A DNA stretch of 64,000 bases from Kuafuiihalomonas sp039024635 (GCA_039024635.1 JBCCQA010000007.1:124001-188000), one strand, 5' to 3'; counted from the stretch's first letter, positions 1 to 8,625 are shown. A program made the numbers and translations. Notes: a model not told the origin generated them from the sequence alone.

Positions 1-600
1 TGCCCCAACGGCTACTTCTGCAGTGGGGTGGTGGTTCTGACCCAGAGCCAGTGCTCGACCAACGCCCAGTGCCAGTGCCTCCCTGGGAACATTTTGCCCC
101 GGGACCGACGCTGCACCCTACCCGAGCCCTGTCGTCCGACCCTGCCCGACGGGAGCCCCGATCCCAACGCCACCGGCTGCGTGGTCCAAGGCTTCGCCCA
201 GTGCAACGGCGGGGTCGCGGGCGGCGGCGCGGCCTGCGTGGCCGTCACCGGCGCCAGCGATGGCTTCTGCACCTGCGCCGACGACAGCCAGTGCCCCGAC
301 GGCGCGAGCTGCGTGGGCGGCGACTGCTGCACCGGCCCCGTGGACGAGAGCCGACAGTGCGTCGCCGGTGAGAGCCAGCTCCAGGGATTCTGCACCTGCA
401 ACACCGACGACGATTGCGGCCGAGACACGTGCCGGGGGGCGTCCTCGACTTGCGCGATCACCGGCGTCCCGTGCACGCCGGGCGCCGACGACTGCCCGCC
501 CATCAACTGCGTCGGCGACGGGGCGAACCGGGGCTGCCGGATCGGCTTCAACTGCGCCCCAGAGCCCGGGCTCACCTGCTCCGAGCTCACCGCCCCATGA
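1..600 (+). CDS. Cys-rich secreted protein, 5' end outside window
   Basis: The frame is open from base 1, so the gene starts upstream; at least 199 residues are visible. It is very rich in Cys, Asp, Gly and Pro, with Cys roughly every 5-12 residues, as in the disulfide-rich exported proteins of Myxococcota (compare the 33546-35564 gene here). A repeated pattern of CxCxxDxxC type is seen (for example FCTCADDSQC and FCTCNTDDDC). No enzymatic motif is visible. The stop overlaps the ATG of the next gene (ATGA), so the two are probably cotranscribed. Extracytoplasmic location is inferred from composition because the signal peptide lies outside the window. Confidence 0.75.
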   Translation, partial: CPNGYFCSGVVVLTQSQCSTNAQCQCLPGNILPRDRRCTLPEPCRPTLPDGSPDPNATGCVVQGFAQCNGGVAGGGAACVAVTGASDGFCTCADDSQCPDGASCVGGDCCTGPVDESRQCVAGESQLQGFCTCNTDDDCGRDTCRGASSTCAITGVPCTPGADDCPPINCVGDGANRGCRIGFNCAPEPGLTCSELTAP

Positions 601-1124
601 GCGAAGACGCCCTCGTCCGGGTCCAGCAGATCGAGCGTATCCAGCGTCTGAAAGCCGCGACCGGCGTGACGAGCACGGTCCTGGTCGGTCAGGTCTTGTT
701 TGGGGCCTTCGTCTTTGGTCATGGACGCGGACCGGTGCCCATTCGAGGCATCGAGGTCCTGGCCGGGATGGCCGCCGCACTCCTTCTTTCGTTGCTCTTC
801 GCTCCCTGGTGGGCGCGACGACGGACCCGAGAAGGGGCGTCCTGGGTCGGCCACCTCCAGGAGGGACGACACGCCCGCCGTCTGCTCGTGTTCGACGACT
901 GCTTCATCATCGAGGGCGAGGTGATCCTGTACGAAGAGGTGCTGCGCCACGAGGCGGACGGAGAGCGACTGAGCCTCCGCTATCGAGATCCCAAGCACGA
1001 GGGTCCAGTCCTCCGAGAATTCGAGGGTCCTCCCGAGGCGACTCGGCGGCTGGCTCGGCGGCTGGAGGGGATGGCGGCGGCCCGAGATCTCCCTTCGCTT
1101 GCCGATGAGGCAGGGCTGACGTAG
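597..1124 (+). CDS. Small two-helix membrane protein, unknown function
   Basis: This 175-residue protein has two adjacent hydrophobic segments (about residues 24-43 and 50-70), the second ending in a Trp-Trp-Ala-Arg-Arg-Arg boundary, followed by a soluble C-terminal domain of about 100 residues that looks like a small beta-rich domain. The ATG at 597 overlaps the upstream stop; earlier ATGs in the frame lie inside the upstream gene and are rejected. No family is recognised. It probably sits in the inner membrane with the C-terminal domain in the cytoplasm (positive-inside rule). ychF follows after 12 bases. Confidence 0.6.
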   Translation: MSEDALVRVQQIERIQRLKAATGVTSTVLVGQVLFGAFVFGHGRGPVPIRGIEVLAGMAAALLLSLLFAPWWARRRTREGASWVGHLQEGRHARRLLVFDDCFIIEGEVILYEEVLRHEADGERLSLRYRDPKHEGPVLREFEGPPEATRRLARRLEGMAAARDLPSLADEAGLT

Positions 1125-1136
1125 CGAGGGCGCCTC

Positions 1137-2237
1137 ATGGGCTTCCAGTGCGGCATCGTCGGCCTCCCCAATGTGGGCAAGTCGACCATCTTCAATGCCC
1201 TCACCTCGGCCGGCGCCGAGTCGGCCAATTTTCCCTTCTGCACCATCGAACCCAACACGGGCGTGGTGAACGTTCCCGACCTTCGGCTTCAGGACATTGC
1301 GGGCCTGGTGAAGCCGCAAAAGGTGGTGCCTACCACCATGACCTTCGTGGACATTGCGGGCCTGGTGAAGGGCGCCTCGAAGGGAGAGGGCCTGGGGAAT
1401 CAGTTCCTCGGGCACATTCGCGGCACCAGCGCCATCGCCCACGTGGTCCGCTGCTTCGACGACGACAACGTGGTCCACGTCGATGGCTCGGTCGATCCGG
1501 TTCGGGACGTCGAGGTCATCGAGACCGAACTCATTCTCGCCGATCTGGAGTCGGTCGAGAAGCGCTACGCCGCTGTCGAAAAGAAGGCGAAGGCCAAGGA
1601 CAAGGAGGCCCAGCGTATGGTGACGGCCCTGGAGCCTGTTCAACGGGGCCTAGGCGAAGGAAAGCCGGTTCGCGCACTGGAGCTCTCGGACGAAGACCGA
1701 GATGTTCTGAGGGAGCTTCACCTCATCACCTCGAAGAAGGTCATGTACGTGGCCAACGTCGACGAGGATGGCCTGGCGGACCTCGACGGCAATCCGTACT
1801 ACGCGAAGCTCGAGGCCCACGCCGAGGCCGAGGGTAGCGGTCTGGTCGCCATCTGCGGGAAGATGGAGGCCGAGCTGGCCGAGCTGGAGGCCGAGGAGAA
1901 GACTGCTTTTCTGGAGGACGTAGGTCTGGAGGAGCCGGGATTGGATCGCGTCATCCGAGCCGGCTACGCCTTGCTCGAACTCCAGACCTTCTTCACCGCG
2001 GGCGAGAAAGAGGTGCGGGCTTGGACCTTTCAAAAGGGTTGGACGGCGCCTCAGTGCGCGGGCGTCATCCACTCCGACTTCGAACGAGGCTTCATCAAAG
2101 CCGAGATTTATCACTATGACGATCTGATGAAGTACCGCACCGAGACCGCGATCAAAGAAGCTGGCGCCATGCGGCTCGAAGGCAAGGCCTACGTCGTGAA
2201 GGACGGCGACGTGGCCCACTTCCGCTTCAACGTCTGA
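1137..2237 (+). CDS. ychF: Redox-regulated ATPase YchF (OLA1 family)
   Basis: A 366-residue cytoplasmic P-loop protein of the Obg-related family. Known members prefer ATP to GTP and bind ribosomes. The G1 loop GLPNVGKST is at residues 9-17; two copies of a DIAGLVK segment surround the switch regions, and in place of the GTP-specifying NKxD it has NVDED. The C-terminal end (FFTAGEKEVRAW through the end, about residues 280-366) is the TGS domain characteristic of YchF. Length is normal (about 363). The start gives the expected N-terminus MGFQCGIVGLPN. It lies 12 bases after the small membrane protein and just before the DUF1592 gene, with no obvious functional link. Confidence 0.96.
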   Translation: MGFQCGIVGLPNVGKSTIFNALTSAGAESANFPFCTIEPNTGVVNVPDLRLQDIAGLVKPQKVVPTTMTFVDIAGLVKGASKGEGLGNQFLGHIRGTSAIAHVVRCFDDDNVVHVDGSVDPVRDVEVIETELILADLESVEKRYAAVEKKAKAKDKEAQRMVTALEPVQRGLGEGKPVRALELSDEDRDVLRELHLITSKKVMYVANVDEDGLADLDGNPYYAKLEAHAEAEGSGLVAICGKMEAELAELEAEEKTAFLEDVGLEEPGLDRVIRAGYALLELQTFFTAGEKEVRAWTFQKGWTAPQCAGVIHSDFERGFIKAEIYHYDDLMKYRTETAIKEAGAMRLEGKAYVVKDGDVAHFRFNV

Positions 2238-2248
2238 CCCGGCGGCTC

Positions 2249-4045
2249 ATGCGCCTTTGGATCCACCTGAGCCGGCGTTCGGGGCTTTGCCCAGCCGCTC
2301 GACTTTCTGCACCCCAGAACGGGCGCCTTGGCCCGAGGCTTGCGACGTTTCGGGCCGTGGGCTCGCGTGCTTGGTTCGGAGCTCTTGGGCTCGTGGCAGG
2401 GTGTTCTGGAAGCCTCGGGGATCCGTCGGACTTCGACCCGACGCAGCCGGCTGGGGGTGAGCCCACGGGGCCTTCAGCCCCCAGCCCGCCGGGGGGCCCA
2501 GCCCCCGGCGGGGGTACGCCGCCCTCGGGGGAAATGGGGGAGGAGCGCCTACCCTTCGAACCCCTTTCCCCGGTCGTCCGTCGCCTGACCCGGGTCGAAC
2601 TCCTCAACACCGTGGCCGACGTCTTCGACATCCAGCTTGGGCCGGGCGACCTTCCTTCGCTGCCCACGGAACGGCCTCTGGAGGGCTTCGTGAACATCTC
2701 GACCGGTCAGACCGTGCTGCCCGACCATGTGCGAGGCTTCGCTCAGCTCGCTGAGGCATTGGCCACGCGGGTCGACGTTCCCGCCCTTCGTCGGCGTCTC
2801 GGAGGCTGTGACGATGCCGACGCCGACTGTGCCCGACGATTCCTCGAAGACCTCGGACCGCTTCTGTTTCGGCGGCCCGCTTCGGCCCTCGACCTCGACC
2901 CCTGGGTCGAGCTCTTCGAGACGGCTTTCGCGGAGGGTCTCTCTTTCGACGAATCTGTGCCGTGGGTGCTCCGGGGCATGGTGCAGGCACCCGACTTTCT
3001 CTATCTGCTGGAGCCTGAGCGAGAAGGGGACGGGCCTGCCCGGTCTCTAGACGGCGCTTCCATGGCCGCTCGCCTGTCTTACGCGCTGTGGGCGACGGCG
3101 CCCGACGATGAGCTTCGGGCGGCGGCGGCCGATGGCCGACTCGAAACACAGGACGGCGTTCGCGCTCAGGTGACCCGCATGCTCGCAGACGAGTCTCGGC
3201 TGCTGCCTGTGCTGGATCGCTACGTGGTCGACTGGGCCCGCATCGCCTCCATTCCCGATGGCGATGGCCTGCAGGACGAGCTCACCGAGGCGGCCAGCCT
3301 CTACTACCGCCGCCTGGCGACGGAGGATCTCGGCCTGTTCGACCTTCTGACCGAGCCGACGGCCGTTCTCACGCCGGCCCTGGCCGAAGGCTACGGCGTG
3401 GAGGTCTCCGGCGATGGTCCTCGGACCTACCAGGTCCCCGAAGGCGGCGGTCTTCTCGGTCAGCCCGGCGTTCTGGCCGGGATGACCAACGCAGACGGCG
3501 GCGCCGTGGTGGCGCGAGGCCTTTTCTTGGAGAAGCAGCTCTTCTGCGACGAGGTGCCCGAGCCGCCCGACTCTCTTCAGGGCCTCATCGACGAGTTCGC
3601 CGACGCCCAGCCGGCGAATGCTTCGGACCGAGAGATCGCCGAGATTCGAATGGCTCGGGACGAGTGTGGCTCCTGCCACTCTGCCTTCGATCCGCTCGCA
3701 TTCGGCTTCGAGCGCTTCGACTTCCGTGGACGACTGCGAACGGTCGACGAGCATGGCAACAGCCTGCGCACCGATGGCTGGATCCCGGGTCGATTCGTGC
3801 CCGGCGGGGAGCTCCAACCCTACGCCGATCTTCCGGACTACCTGAGCCAGCTGGCCGAGCTCGAACAGGTCAAGCGCTGTCTCGTCCAGCGTCAGATCGA
3901 GTTCTTCACCAGCCGACGACTGGAAGAGGCCCAAGCGGAGGCGGTTGATCGGGTTCTCGAGGCGGCGCCCGAAGGGCGGTTCCCGGCCTTGGTCGCCGCC
4001 ATCCTCACCGACCCAGTTTTCACAACCCGAAAGGTCGTCGAATGA
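2249..4045 (+). CDS. DUF1592/DUF1588-type exported protein with CGSCH motif
   Basis: A 598-residue member of the DUF1587-1592-1588-1585 group common in Planctomycetes and Myxococcota. In order: DUF1587-like start (around VRRLTRVELLNT, about residue 110), DUF1592 (MAARLSYALWAT, about 271-282), DUF1588 (GVLAGMTNADGGAV through a CGSCHSAFDPLAFGFERFD segment, about 410-495), and DUF1585 near the C-terminus. CGSCH (about residues 473-477) is a potential covalent heme c site. A lipobox-like LVAGC follows a hydrophobic stretch; a GTG at 2357 would place it in a normal lipoprotein signal, so the true start may be there. It overlaps the DUF1552 gene by 4 bases, the usual pairing. The biochemical role of the family is not established. 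Confidence 0.85.
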   Translation: MRLWIHLSRRSGLCPAARLSAPQNGRLGPRLATFRAVGSRAWFGALGLVAGCSGSLGDPSDFDPTQPAGGEPTGPSAPSPPGGPAPGGGTPPSGEMGEERLPFEPLSPVVRRLTRVELLNTVADVFDIQLGPGDLPSLPTERPLEGFVNISTGQTVLPDHVRGFAQLAEALATRVDVPALRRRLGGCDDADADCARRFLEDLGPLLFRRPASALDLDPWVELFETAFAEGLSFDESVPWVLRGMVQAPDFLYLLEPEREGDGPARSLDGASMAARLSYALWATAPDDELRAAAADGRLETQDGVRAQVTRMLADESRLLPVLDRYVVDWARIASIPDGDGLQDELTEAASLYYRRLATEDLGLFDLLTEPTAVLTPALAEGYGVEVSGDGPRTYQVPEGGGLLGQPGVLAGMTNADGGAVVARGLFLEKQLFCDEVPEPPDSLQGLIDEFADAQPANASDREIAEIRMARDECGSCHSAFDPLAFGFERFDFRGRLRTVDEHGNSLRTDGWIPGRFVPGGELQPYADLPDYLSQLAELEQVKRCLVQRQIEFFTSRRLEEAQAEAVDRVLEAAPEGRFPALVAAILTDPVFTTRKVVE

Positions 4046-5451
4046 AGCTCGACCGAAGAACACTCCTTCGAGGCGCGGGTAGCGTCGCCATCGGCTTGCC
4101 TGCGCTGGAAGAGATGACCCGCTCCAGGCCAGCGGCCGCCCAGTCCATGGGGGTGCCGGAGCGCCTGGTCACCGTCTTCTTCGGCTTGGGTCTCGACCCC
4201 TCCTGGCAGCGGGACTTCAGCGGTGCGCTCGAGCCCTACGCCGGTCTCTCCAGCAAGATGAGCATGTGTTCGGTCGAAGTCGGGCAGGGGAGCGTGGGCG
4301 GCGCGCACTGTAACACCGCGACCGTGGTCTTCGTGGGTGAGCGCCAGTCGAGCGTGAACATCGCGGGCGGTCCCTCCATCGATCAACGACTGCGACGAGA
4401 GAAGGATCCAACGGGCGCCACGCTCGTATCAGGCATCTGGTGGCGTAGAGGCGCCTGCGACGCCCAGGCGCAGAGGGTCTACAACCCCGACGGTTCGCCT
4501 CGCCCGCCGGTCAAGCGGCCCTCACAGGTCTTCGACCAGGTCTTTGGCCAGATCGGAGGCGGGGGTGGAAGCGGAGGCGGAGGCGGAGGCTCCGACCCGG
4601 AGGTGGAGGCCCAGCGTCGCGAGCTTCGACTCCGGCGCTCGGTGCTCGACACGGTCATGGACCAGGTTCGAAGCCTGCAGGGGGGCGCTTCTCCCCTCGG
4701 TCCGGCCAGCAAAGCGAAGCTCGACCAACACCTACAGTCGATTCGCGAGATCGAGACCCAGCTCGCGCCCGCCGACGAGATCCTCGACCCCGTCGAGGAG
4801 CCGGGTGACGTCTCGAGCTGCGCAGCTCAGGCACCGACCGACCCAAACGTGGGCGCCGACTACGACCGATTCACCTACGGGACCGGGGATTCGGCGCCCG
4901 AGATCGCGTGGCCCGACTACCAACGCGTGTTTCGACTGCACGCAGACCTCTGGGTGACCGCGCTTCGCTGTGACGCCGTCCGCTTTGGAAACCTGATGTT
5001 CGAGTCTGCGGGCGGGCACACCAACCTGAGGGGGAGTTATACGGCCCTCGGTCGAAGCACCAGTTTCCCCGGCAGCTCTCAGCACGACAGCTACTTCCAC
5101 GGTAACCAAAAGAACGAGGCAGAGCTCTATCAACACTTTGCCCAGTCCAACATTGCCTACTTCCTCGAGCAGCTGGACGACGCCAATCACCTGGAGCCCA
5201 ACGGAAAGACGGTCCTCGACAACACCACCGTCGTCATCGGCACGGAGTACGGCTGGAACCACAGCCGCAGCCAGGCCTTCCATGCCGTCGCGGGCGGCAG
5301 CGGACGCTTCCGGAGTGGCTTCTTCACCGACCGGACGATGAACTGCATCGACTTCTACAATGCGGTCCTGCTCGGCCACGGTGTCGAGGCTGATATCGGC
5401 GCCGCGACCAACGTAGACTCCGAGGGCGACGGGACCGTCATCCTCGCCTGA
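4042..5451 (+). CDS. DUF1552 family protein with Tat signal
   Basis: A 469-residue protein whose N-terminus MKLDRRTLLRGAGSVAIG carries a twin-Arg signal, so it should be exported folded through Tat. The body matches the DUF1552 family (related to the DUF1501/sulfatase-like exported proteins), with late motifs such as IGTEYGWN and a GTVILA terminus. A Gly-rich linker (residues about 172-184, mostly Gly with two Ser) interrupts the domain after VFDQVFGQ and is followed by a helical segment. The ATGA overlap with the DUF1592 gene supports a two-gene operon; such pairs are almost always found together. A weak hairpin (CCGAG...CTCGG, 5464-5484) lies in the 62 bases before the convergent regulator gene. 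Confidence 0.87.
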   Translation: MKLDRRTLLRGAGSVAIGLPALEEMTRSRPAAAQSMGVPERLVTVFFGLGLDPSWQRDFSGALEPYAGLSSKMSMCSVEVGQGSVGGAHCNTATVVFVGERQSSVNIAGGPSIDQRLRREKDPTGATLVSGIWWRRGACDAQAQRVYNPDGSPRPPVKRPSQVFDQVFGQIGGGGGSGGGGGGSDPEVEAQRRELRLRRSVLDTVMDQVRSLQGGASPLGPASKAKLDQHLQSIREIETQLAPADEILDPVEEPGDVSSCAAQAPTDPNVGADYDRFTYGTGDSAPEIAWPDYQRVFRLHADLWVTALRCDAVRFGNLMFESAGGHTNLRGSYTALGRSTSFPGSSQHDSYFHGNQKNEAELYQHFAQSNIAYFLEQLDDANHLEPNGKTVLDNTTVVIGTEYGWNHSRSQAFHAVAGGSGRFRSGFFTDRTMNCIDFYNAVLLGHGVEADIGAATNVDSEGDGTVILA

Positions 5452-5513
5452 GCGGATGGAAGACCGAGGGCACCGGACGCTCGGGTTTGGCTCGAGAAAG
5501 CCGGTCCTGGGCG

Positions 5514-6083
5514 TCAGCTGTAGGTGATCACGAGATAGGCGAGCACAGGCTCGGCGGTTTCGTTCATGTAGGCGTGGGGGCAGTCGGCGCCGAAGACGAT
5601 GGCGTCTCCGGGACCCAGCTCGAAGGTCTCGTCTTCGAGCTCGATTCTGAGGCGGCCTTGGTTGACCACGATGTTCTCCCGGGTGCCGGGGCGATGGGCA
5701 TCGGCCCGCTCGACCGCGCCCGGCGCCACACGGAGCTCGTAGAACTCGGTTGTCCTTGGACCCTCTAGCGGGAAGAGAGCCCGGGAGCTGAAGGAGCCGT
5801 CCTGAGATCGGAGCTGCCAGGAGCGGTCGGCAGGAAGGAGGGTGGCTCGGTCGGCCTCGTGCCCGGCCAAGAGGGCCGAGAAGGGGAGGCCAAGGGCGGT
5901 CGTGATCTTGAAGACGACGTTGATGGTAGGGGCGCTCTTCTCTCGCTCGATCTGATTCAGCATGGCCCGGCTTACCCCGGTGAGCTCCGCCAGCTGGCTC
6001 AAGGACAGGTTCCGCTCCGCCCGGATGCGCCGAAGGTTCTCGGCCACGGCTTGGGAGATCTCGGGGGCTTGGCTGTCACTCAT
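5514..6083 (-). CDS. XRE-family transcriptional regulator with cupin domain
   Basis: A 189-residue regulator. Residues about 10-65 form an XRE helix-turn-helix (ENLRRIRAERNLSLSQLAE, LTGVSRAMLNQIERE), and residues about 115-185 a small cupin (RENIVVNQGRLRIE, DAIVFGADCPHAY). Family members sense a small ligand through the cupin and repress or activate adjacent metabolic genes. The ATG at 6083 is chosen because it gives the usual short N-terminus; another lies 21 bases upstream. It is divergent from the sulfate-reduction operon with palindromic sites between them, so regulation of cysH-sirC-cobA-cysI is a reasonable inference; the ligand is unknown. Confidence 0.88.
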   Translation of the reverse strand: MSDSQAPEISQAVAENLRRIRAERNLSLSQLAELTGVSRAMLNQIEREKSAPTINVVFKITTALGLPFSALLAGHEADRATLLPADRSWQLRSQDGSFSSRALFPLEGPRTTEFYELRVAPGAVERADAHRPGTRENIVVNQGRLRIELEDETFELGPGDAIVFGADCPHAYMNETAEPVLAYLVITYS

Positions 6084-6126
6084 GGCGCCGTCCGAGGCCC
6101 CCAAGCCACCGTGATGACAGATGAAT

Positions 6127-6138
6127 CTGCAATTGCAG
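6127..6138. promoter_or_regulatory. Perfect 12-bp palindrome, candidate operator
   Basis: CTGCAATTGCAG is a perfect inverted repeat in the 111-base gap between the divergent XRE-cupin regulator and cysH. A second inverted repeat, GTCTG-N6-CAGAC, lies at 6163-6178, close to the cysH start. HTH_3 regulators bind palindromes of this size; binding by the adjacent regulator is inferred, not shown. Confidence 0.45.
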
Positions 6139-6194
6139 CATAAGCGTTTCGTTTAGCGTACAGTCTGCTATGACAGACGCTAGTCGAGCCGTCC

Positions 6195-6965
6195 ATGTTT
6201 AGCACCCTCGAAAGCCCGAATCACCTTCGGCCTGGCCCGACGCCGTTCTCTCGGGGCTCGGCCTTTGCGGATCGCGTCCTTCAGGAGGCACGGCCCGAGA
6301 GTCTGCTCCGCTCCGCGGTCGAGGCCTTCGGAGACGGTTTGGTCCTCACCACAGCGTTCGGGCTCGAGGGGAGCGTACTCGTCGACATGGTGGGCCGACT
6401 CGGCCTGCCGATCCGCATCGTCACTCTGGACACCGGACTCTTCTTTTCCCGGACCCATGAGACCTGGCGGCGCTTGGAGGCTCGTCACGGCCTGCGCATC
6501 GAGGCTCTCCGCCCCCGGATGGATCTGGCGAAGCAGGCCGCATCCTACGGCGAGGCGCTCTGGGAGCGCGCCCCGGACCTGTGCTGCCAGATCCGAAAGG
6601 TCGAACCGCTTCGGGAACTGCTCTCCGAGGCCACGGCCTGGATCACCGGCCTGCGCCGGGACCAGACCCCAGAGCGGGCGGCGACGCCGAGGGTTGGTCA
6701 GGACGGCCGCTTCGGCGTGGTGAAGATCAGCCCCTTGGCCCACTGGTCGGTGGATCAGGTACGGGCCTATCTCGAGACTCATCGCGTGCCCTACAACCCG
6801 ATGTTCGACGAAGGGTACCCGAGCATCGGCTGCGAGCCCTGCACGAGCCAGGTCGAGGCAGGGGAGGACCCCCGAGCTGGGCGATGGAAGGGCCACGACA
6901 AACGTGAGTGCGGGCTCCACTGGGACGCGAGCGGCGCCTTGGTTCGCCTTGGAGCTCGCCCATGA
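6195..6965 (+). CDS. cysH: Phosphoadenylyl/adenylyl-sulfate reductase, Fe-S type
   Basis: A 256-residue cytoplasmic reductase that converts activated sulfate (APS or PAPS) to sulfite using thioredoxin. Cys pairs C130-C131 and C213-x2-C216 are the [4Fe-4S] ligands that mark the APS-reductase type, and C239 in KRECGLH is the catalytic Cys. The PP-loop nucleotide-binding region is near TTAFGLEGS (52-60), and the conserved TLDTG is at 77-81. Length fits the family. It is the first gene of a compact siroheme/sulfite reductase operon; the next start overlaps its stop (ATGA). The Cys pairs make APS the more likely substrate, but PAPS cannot be excluded from sequence. No cysD/cysN sulfate-activating genes are in the window. 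Confidence 0.93.
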   Translation: MFSTLESPNHLRPGPTPFSRGSAFADRVLQEARPESLLRSAVEAFGDGLVLTTAFGLEGSVLVDMVGRLGLPIRIVTLDTGLFFSRTHETWRRLEARHGLRIEALRPRMDLAKQAASYGEALWERAPDLCCQIRKVEPLRELLSEATAWITGLRRDQTPERAATPRVGQDGRFGVVKISPLAHWSVDQVRAYLETHRVPYNPMFDEGYPSIGCEPCTSQVEAGEDPRAGRWKGHDKRECGLHWDASGALVRLGARP

Positions 6966-7582
6966 GCTGCGCCAAGAAGGGCCGCTGCCCGGAGTGCGTC
7001 GACGGCGCATGCGTCAACGACGTCTTTCCCGTCTTCCTCAAACTCTGCGATCGGCAGGCGGTGGTGATCGGCGCGGGCGCCATGGCGGCCGAGAAGATCC
7101 CAGCTCTGCTTCAGGCGGGGGCCAAGGTTCGGGTCGTCTCGCCTCGCATCTCTCCCGCCGTCGAGGCCCTTTCGGTCGAGTGCGTCCAAAAGGAGTTCGA
7201 GCCCCAGGACCTGGATGAGGCCTGGTACGTCGTCGCAGCGGCACCGCCTCCGGTCAATCGATCCGTCTCTCGGGCGGCGGCCGAGCGCCGCCTCTTCGTC
7301 AACGCAGTGGACGACGTGAAGTCGGCCGATCTCTATCTGGGCAGCGTGATTCGTCGGGCGGGCATGACCCTCTCCATCTCGAGCAACGGCCGCGCCCCGG
7401 CCCTCACCGCCCTCGTTCGCAGAGGCCTGGAGCGCATGCTGCCCGATGAGCTCGAGACCTGGTTGGAGCAGGCGGAAGATCTCCGGCCGCGCTGGAAGGC
7501 CGAAGGGCTCCCGTTTGCCGAGCGACGGCCTGCGCTCCTGCGGGTGCTGAACGCCCTCTATCGCGAGGAACTCCGACCATGA
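6962..7582 (+). CDS. SirC/CysG-N-type precorrin-2 dehydrogenase with Cys-rich N-terminus
   Basis: A 206-residue protein matching the N-terminal module of CysG (Met8p/SirC): precorrin-2 is oxidised with NAD+ to sirohydrochlorin, and some members also insert iron. The Rossmann loop GAGAMA is at residues 37-42; NAVDDVKSADLYL and the SSNGRAPALT segment follow as in CysG, including an Asp at the position implicated in catalysis. Unusually, the first 17 residues contain four Cys (C3, C9, C12, C17; pattern C-x5-C-x2-C-x4-C), a possible metal or Fe-S site not found in the CysG domain. The ATG at 6962 overlaps the cysH stop and includes this region; cobA follows with another ATGA overlap. Confidence 0.88.
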   Translation: MSCAKKGRCPECVDGACVNDVFPVFLKLCDRQAVVIGAGAMAAEKIPALLQAGAKVRVVSPRISPAVEALSVECVQKEFEPQDLDEAWYVVAAAPPPVNRSVSRAAAERRLFVNAVDDVKSADLYLGSVIRRAGMTLSISSNGRAPALTALVRRGLERMLPDELETWLEQAEDLRPRWKAEGLPFAERRPALLRVLNALYREELRP

Positions 7583-8331
7583 ACGGCTTCGTTTCCTTGG
7601 TCGGTGCCGGGCCCGGCGATCCGGAGCTGATCAGCCTCAAGGCCGTCGACCGGCTGAGAAGAGCCGATCTCGTGCTCTACGACGCTCTGCTCGACCCCGC
7701 GGTGCTGGACCACGCCCTCGAGGCCCAGCGCTTCTATGTGGGAAAGAGAGCCGGTCGACACGCCATGAAGCAGGAGACCATCAATGCGCTGCTGGTTCGG
7801 CACGCACGAGAAGGAAAGCGCGTGGTCCGTCTAAAGTGCGGCGACCCCTTCGTGCTTGGCCGAGGAGGCGAAGAGGCCTTGGCGCTCTCGGCCGCGGGCG
7901 TCGACTGGGAGGTCGTGCCCGGGATCAGCTCAGCCGTGATGGCGCCGGCCCAGGTGGGCATACCGGTCACCCATCGTGGCCTGTCGACGGGCTTTGTGCT
8001 GGTCAGCGGCCACGCCGAATCGGCCTTTCGACCGCTCTTGCTCGGTCTGCCGCCGGCCGGAACCACTGTTGTCGCGCTCATGGCCTACGGCAGCAGGGGG
8101 AAGATCGGGGCTGTTCTGCTGGAAGCTGGATGGCCGCCGGCTACCGGTGCCGCCCTGGTGGCGGGCGCGGGCTCCCCGGCGGAGCGCGCTTGGCGCGGGC
8201 GTCTGGATGAACTGGGCCAAGAGGGCTTCGACCCCGCCGGTGCGCCGGTCACCCTCACCGTCGGACCCACAGTCGCCCTTGCCGAACGGCTGGGGTCCTG
8301 GCCCGCCGCCCCCGTTGAGGTCATCGCATGA
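7579..8331 (+). CDS. cobA: Uroporphyrinogen-III C-methyltransferase
   Basis: A 250-residue SAM-dependent enzyme that methylates uroporphyrinogen III at C2 and C7 to give precorrin-2 for siroheme. It shows the family landmarks in order: VSLVGAGPGDPELI at the N-terminus, LVLYDALLDP, the VVRLKCGDPFVLGRGGEE block, VVPGISSA, and IPVTHRGLS. Length is that of the stand-alone SUMT rather than trimodular CysG; the dehydrogenase module is the separate upstream gene. Overlaps of 4 bases on both sides show tight coupling to siroheme and sulfite reductase production. Confidence 0.95.
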   Translation: MNGFVSLVGAGPGDPELISLKAVDRLRRADLVLYDALLDPAVLDHALEAQRFYVGKRAGRHAMKQETINALLVRHAREGKRVVRLKCGDPFVLGRGGEEALALSAAGVDWEVVPGISSAVMAPAQVGIPVTHRGLSTGFVLVSGHAESAFRPLLLGLPPAGTTVVALMAYGSRGKIGAVLLEAGWPPATGAALVAGAGSPAERAWRGRLDELGQEGFDPAGAPVTLTVGPTVALAERLGSWPAAPVEVIA

Positions 8332-8621
8332 GCAAGGTCATGACCGCCCAGCGCCTGCACGACGGCATCGTCGTCTTCTGGCGCGACGGCGAATGGACAG
8401 AGAGCGTATTGGACGCGACCCCGCTCGACGAGGCGGCAGTGGAAATGGCGATGGCCGAGGGCCGGGCCGACCAAGCCGAGAACCTCGTCATCGACGTCGG
8501 CCTCATCGACGTCCAGCTGCAAGCCGACAAGCCGGTACCTACTCGGCGTCGAGAGCGACTGCGGGCCTTGGGACCCTCTGTGCGCGCCGACCTCGTTCGG
8601 GCGCAGGACATGGAGATTTGA
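8328..8621 (+). CDS. DUF2849 family small protein
   Basis: A 97-residue protein of the DUF2849 type, known from alphaproteobacterial sulfite reductase operons between the siroheme gene and cysI, which is exactly its place here. Visible features are GIVVFWRDGEWTE near the N-terminus and a basic C-terminal helix. No catalytic residues are apparent. The ATGA overlap with cobA and 4-base gap to cysI argue for a role in sulfite reductase assembly or electron delivery, but this is inference from position only. Confidence 0.8.
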   Translation: MSKVMTAQRLHDGIVVFWRDGEWTESVLDATPLDEAAVEMAMAEGRADQAENLVIDVGLIDVQLQADKPVPTRRRERLRALGPSVRADLVRAQDMEI

Positions 8622-8625
8622 ACAG

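Noticed and set aside
12..1643. Long open frame on the minus strand (about 540 codons) across the first genes
   Set aside because: It is antisense to three genes with clear coding features, including ychF, and its sequence is unlike any family. It is a product of high-GC codon bias.
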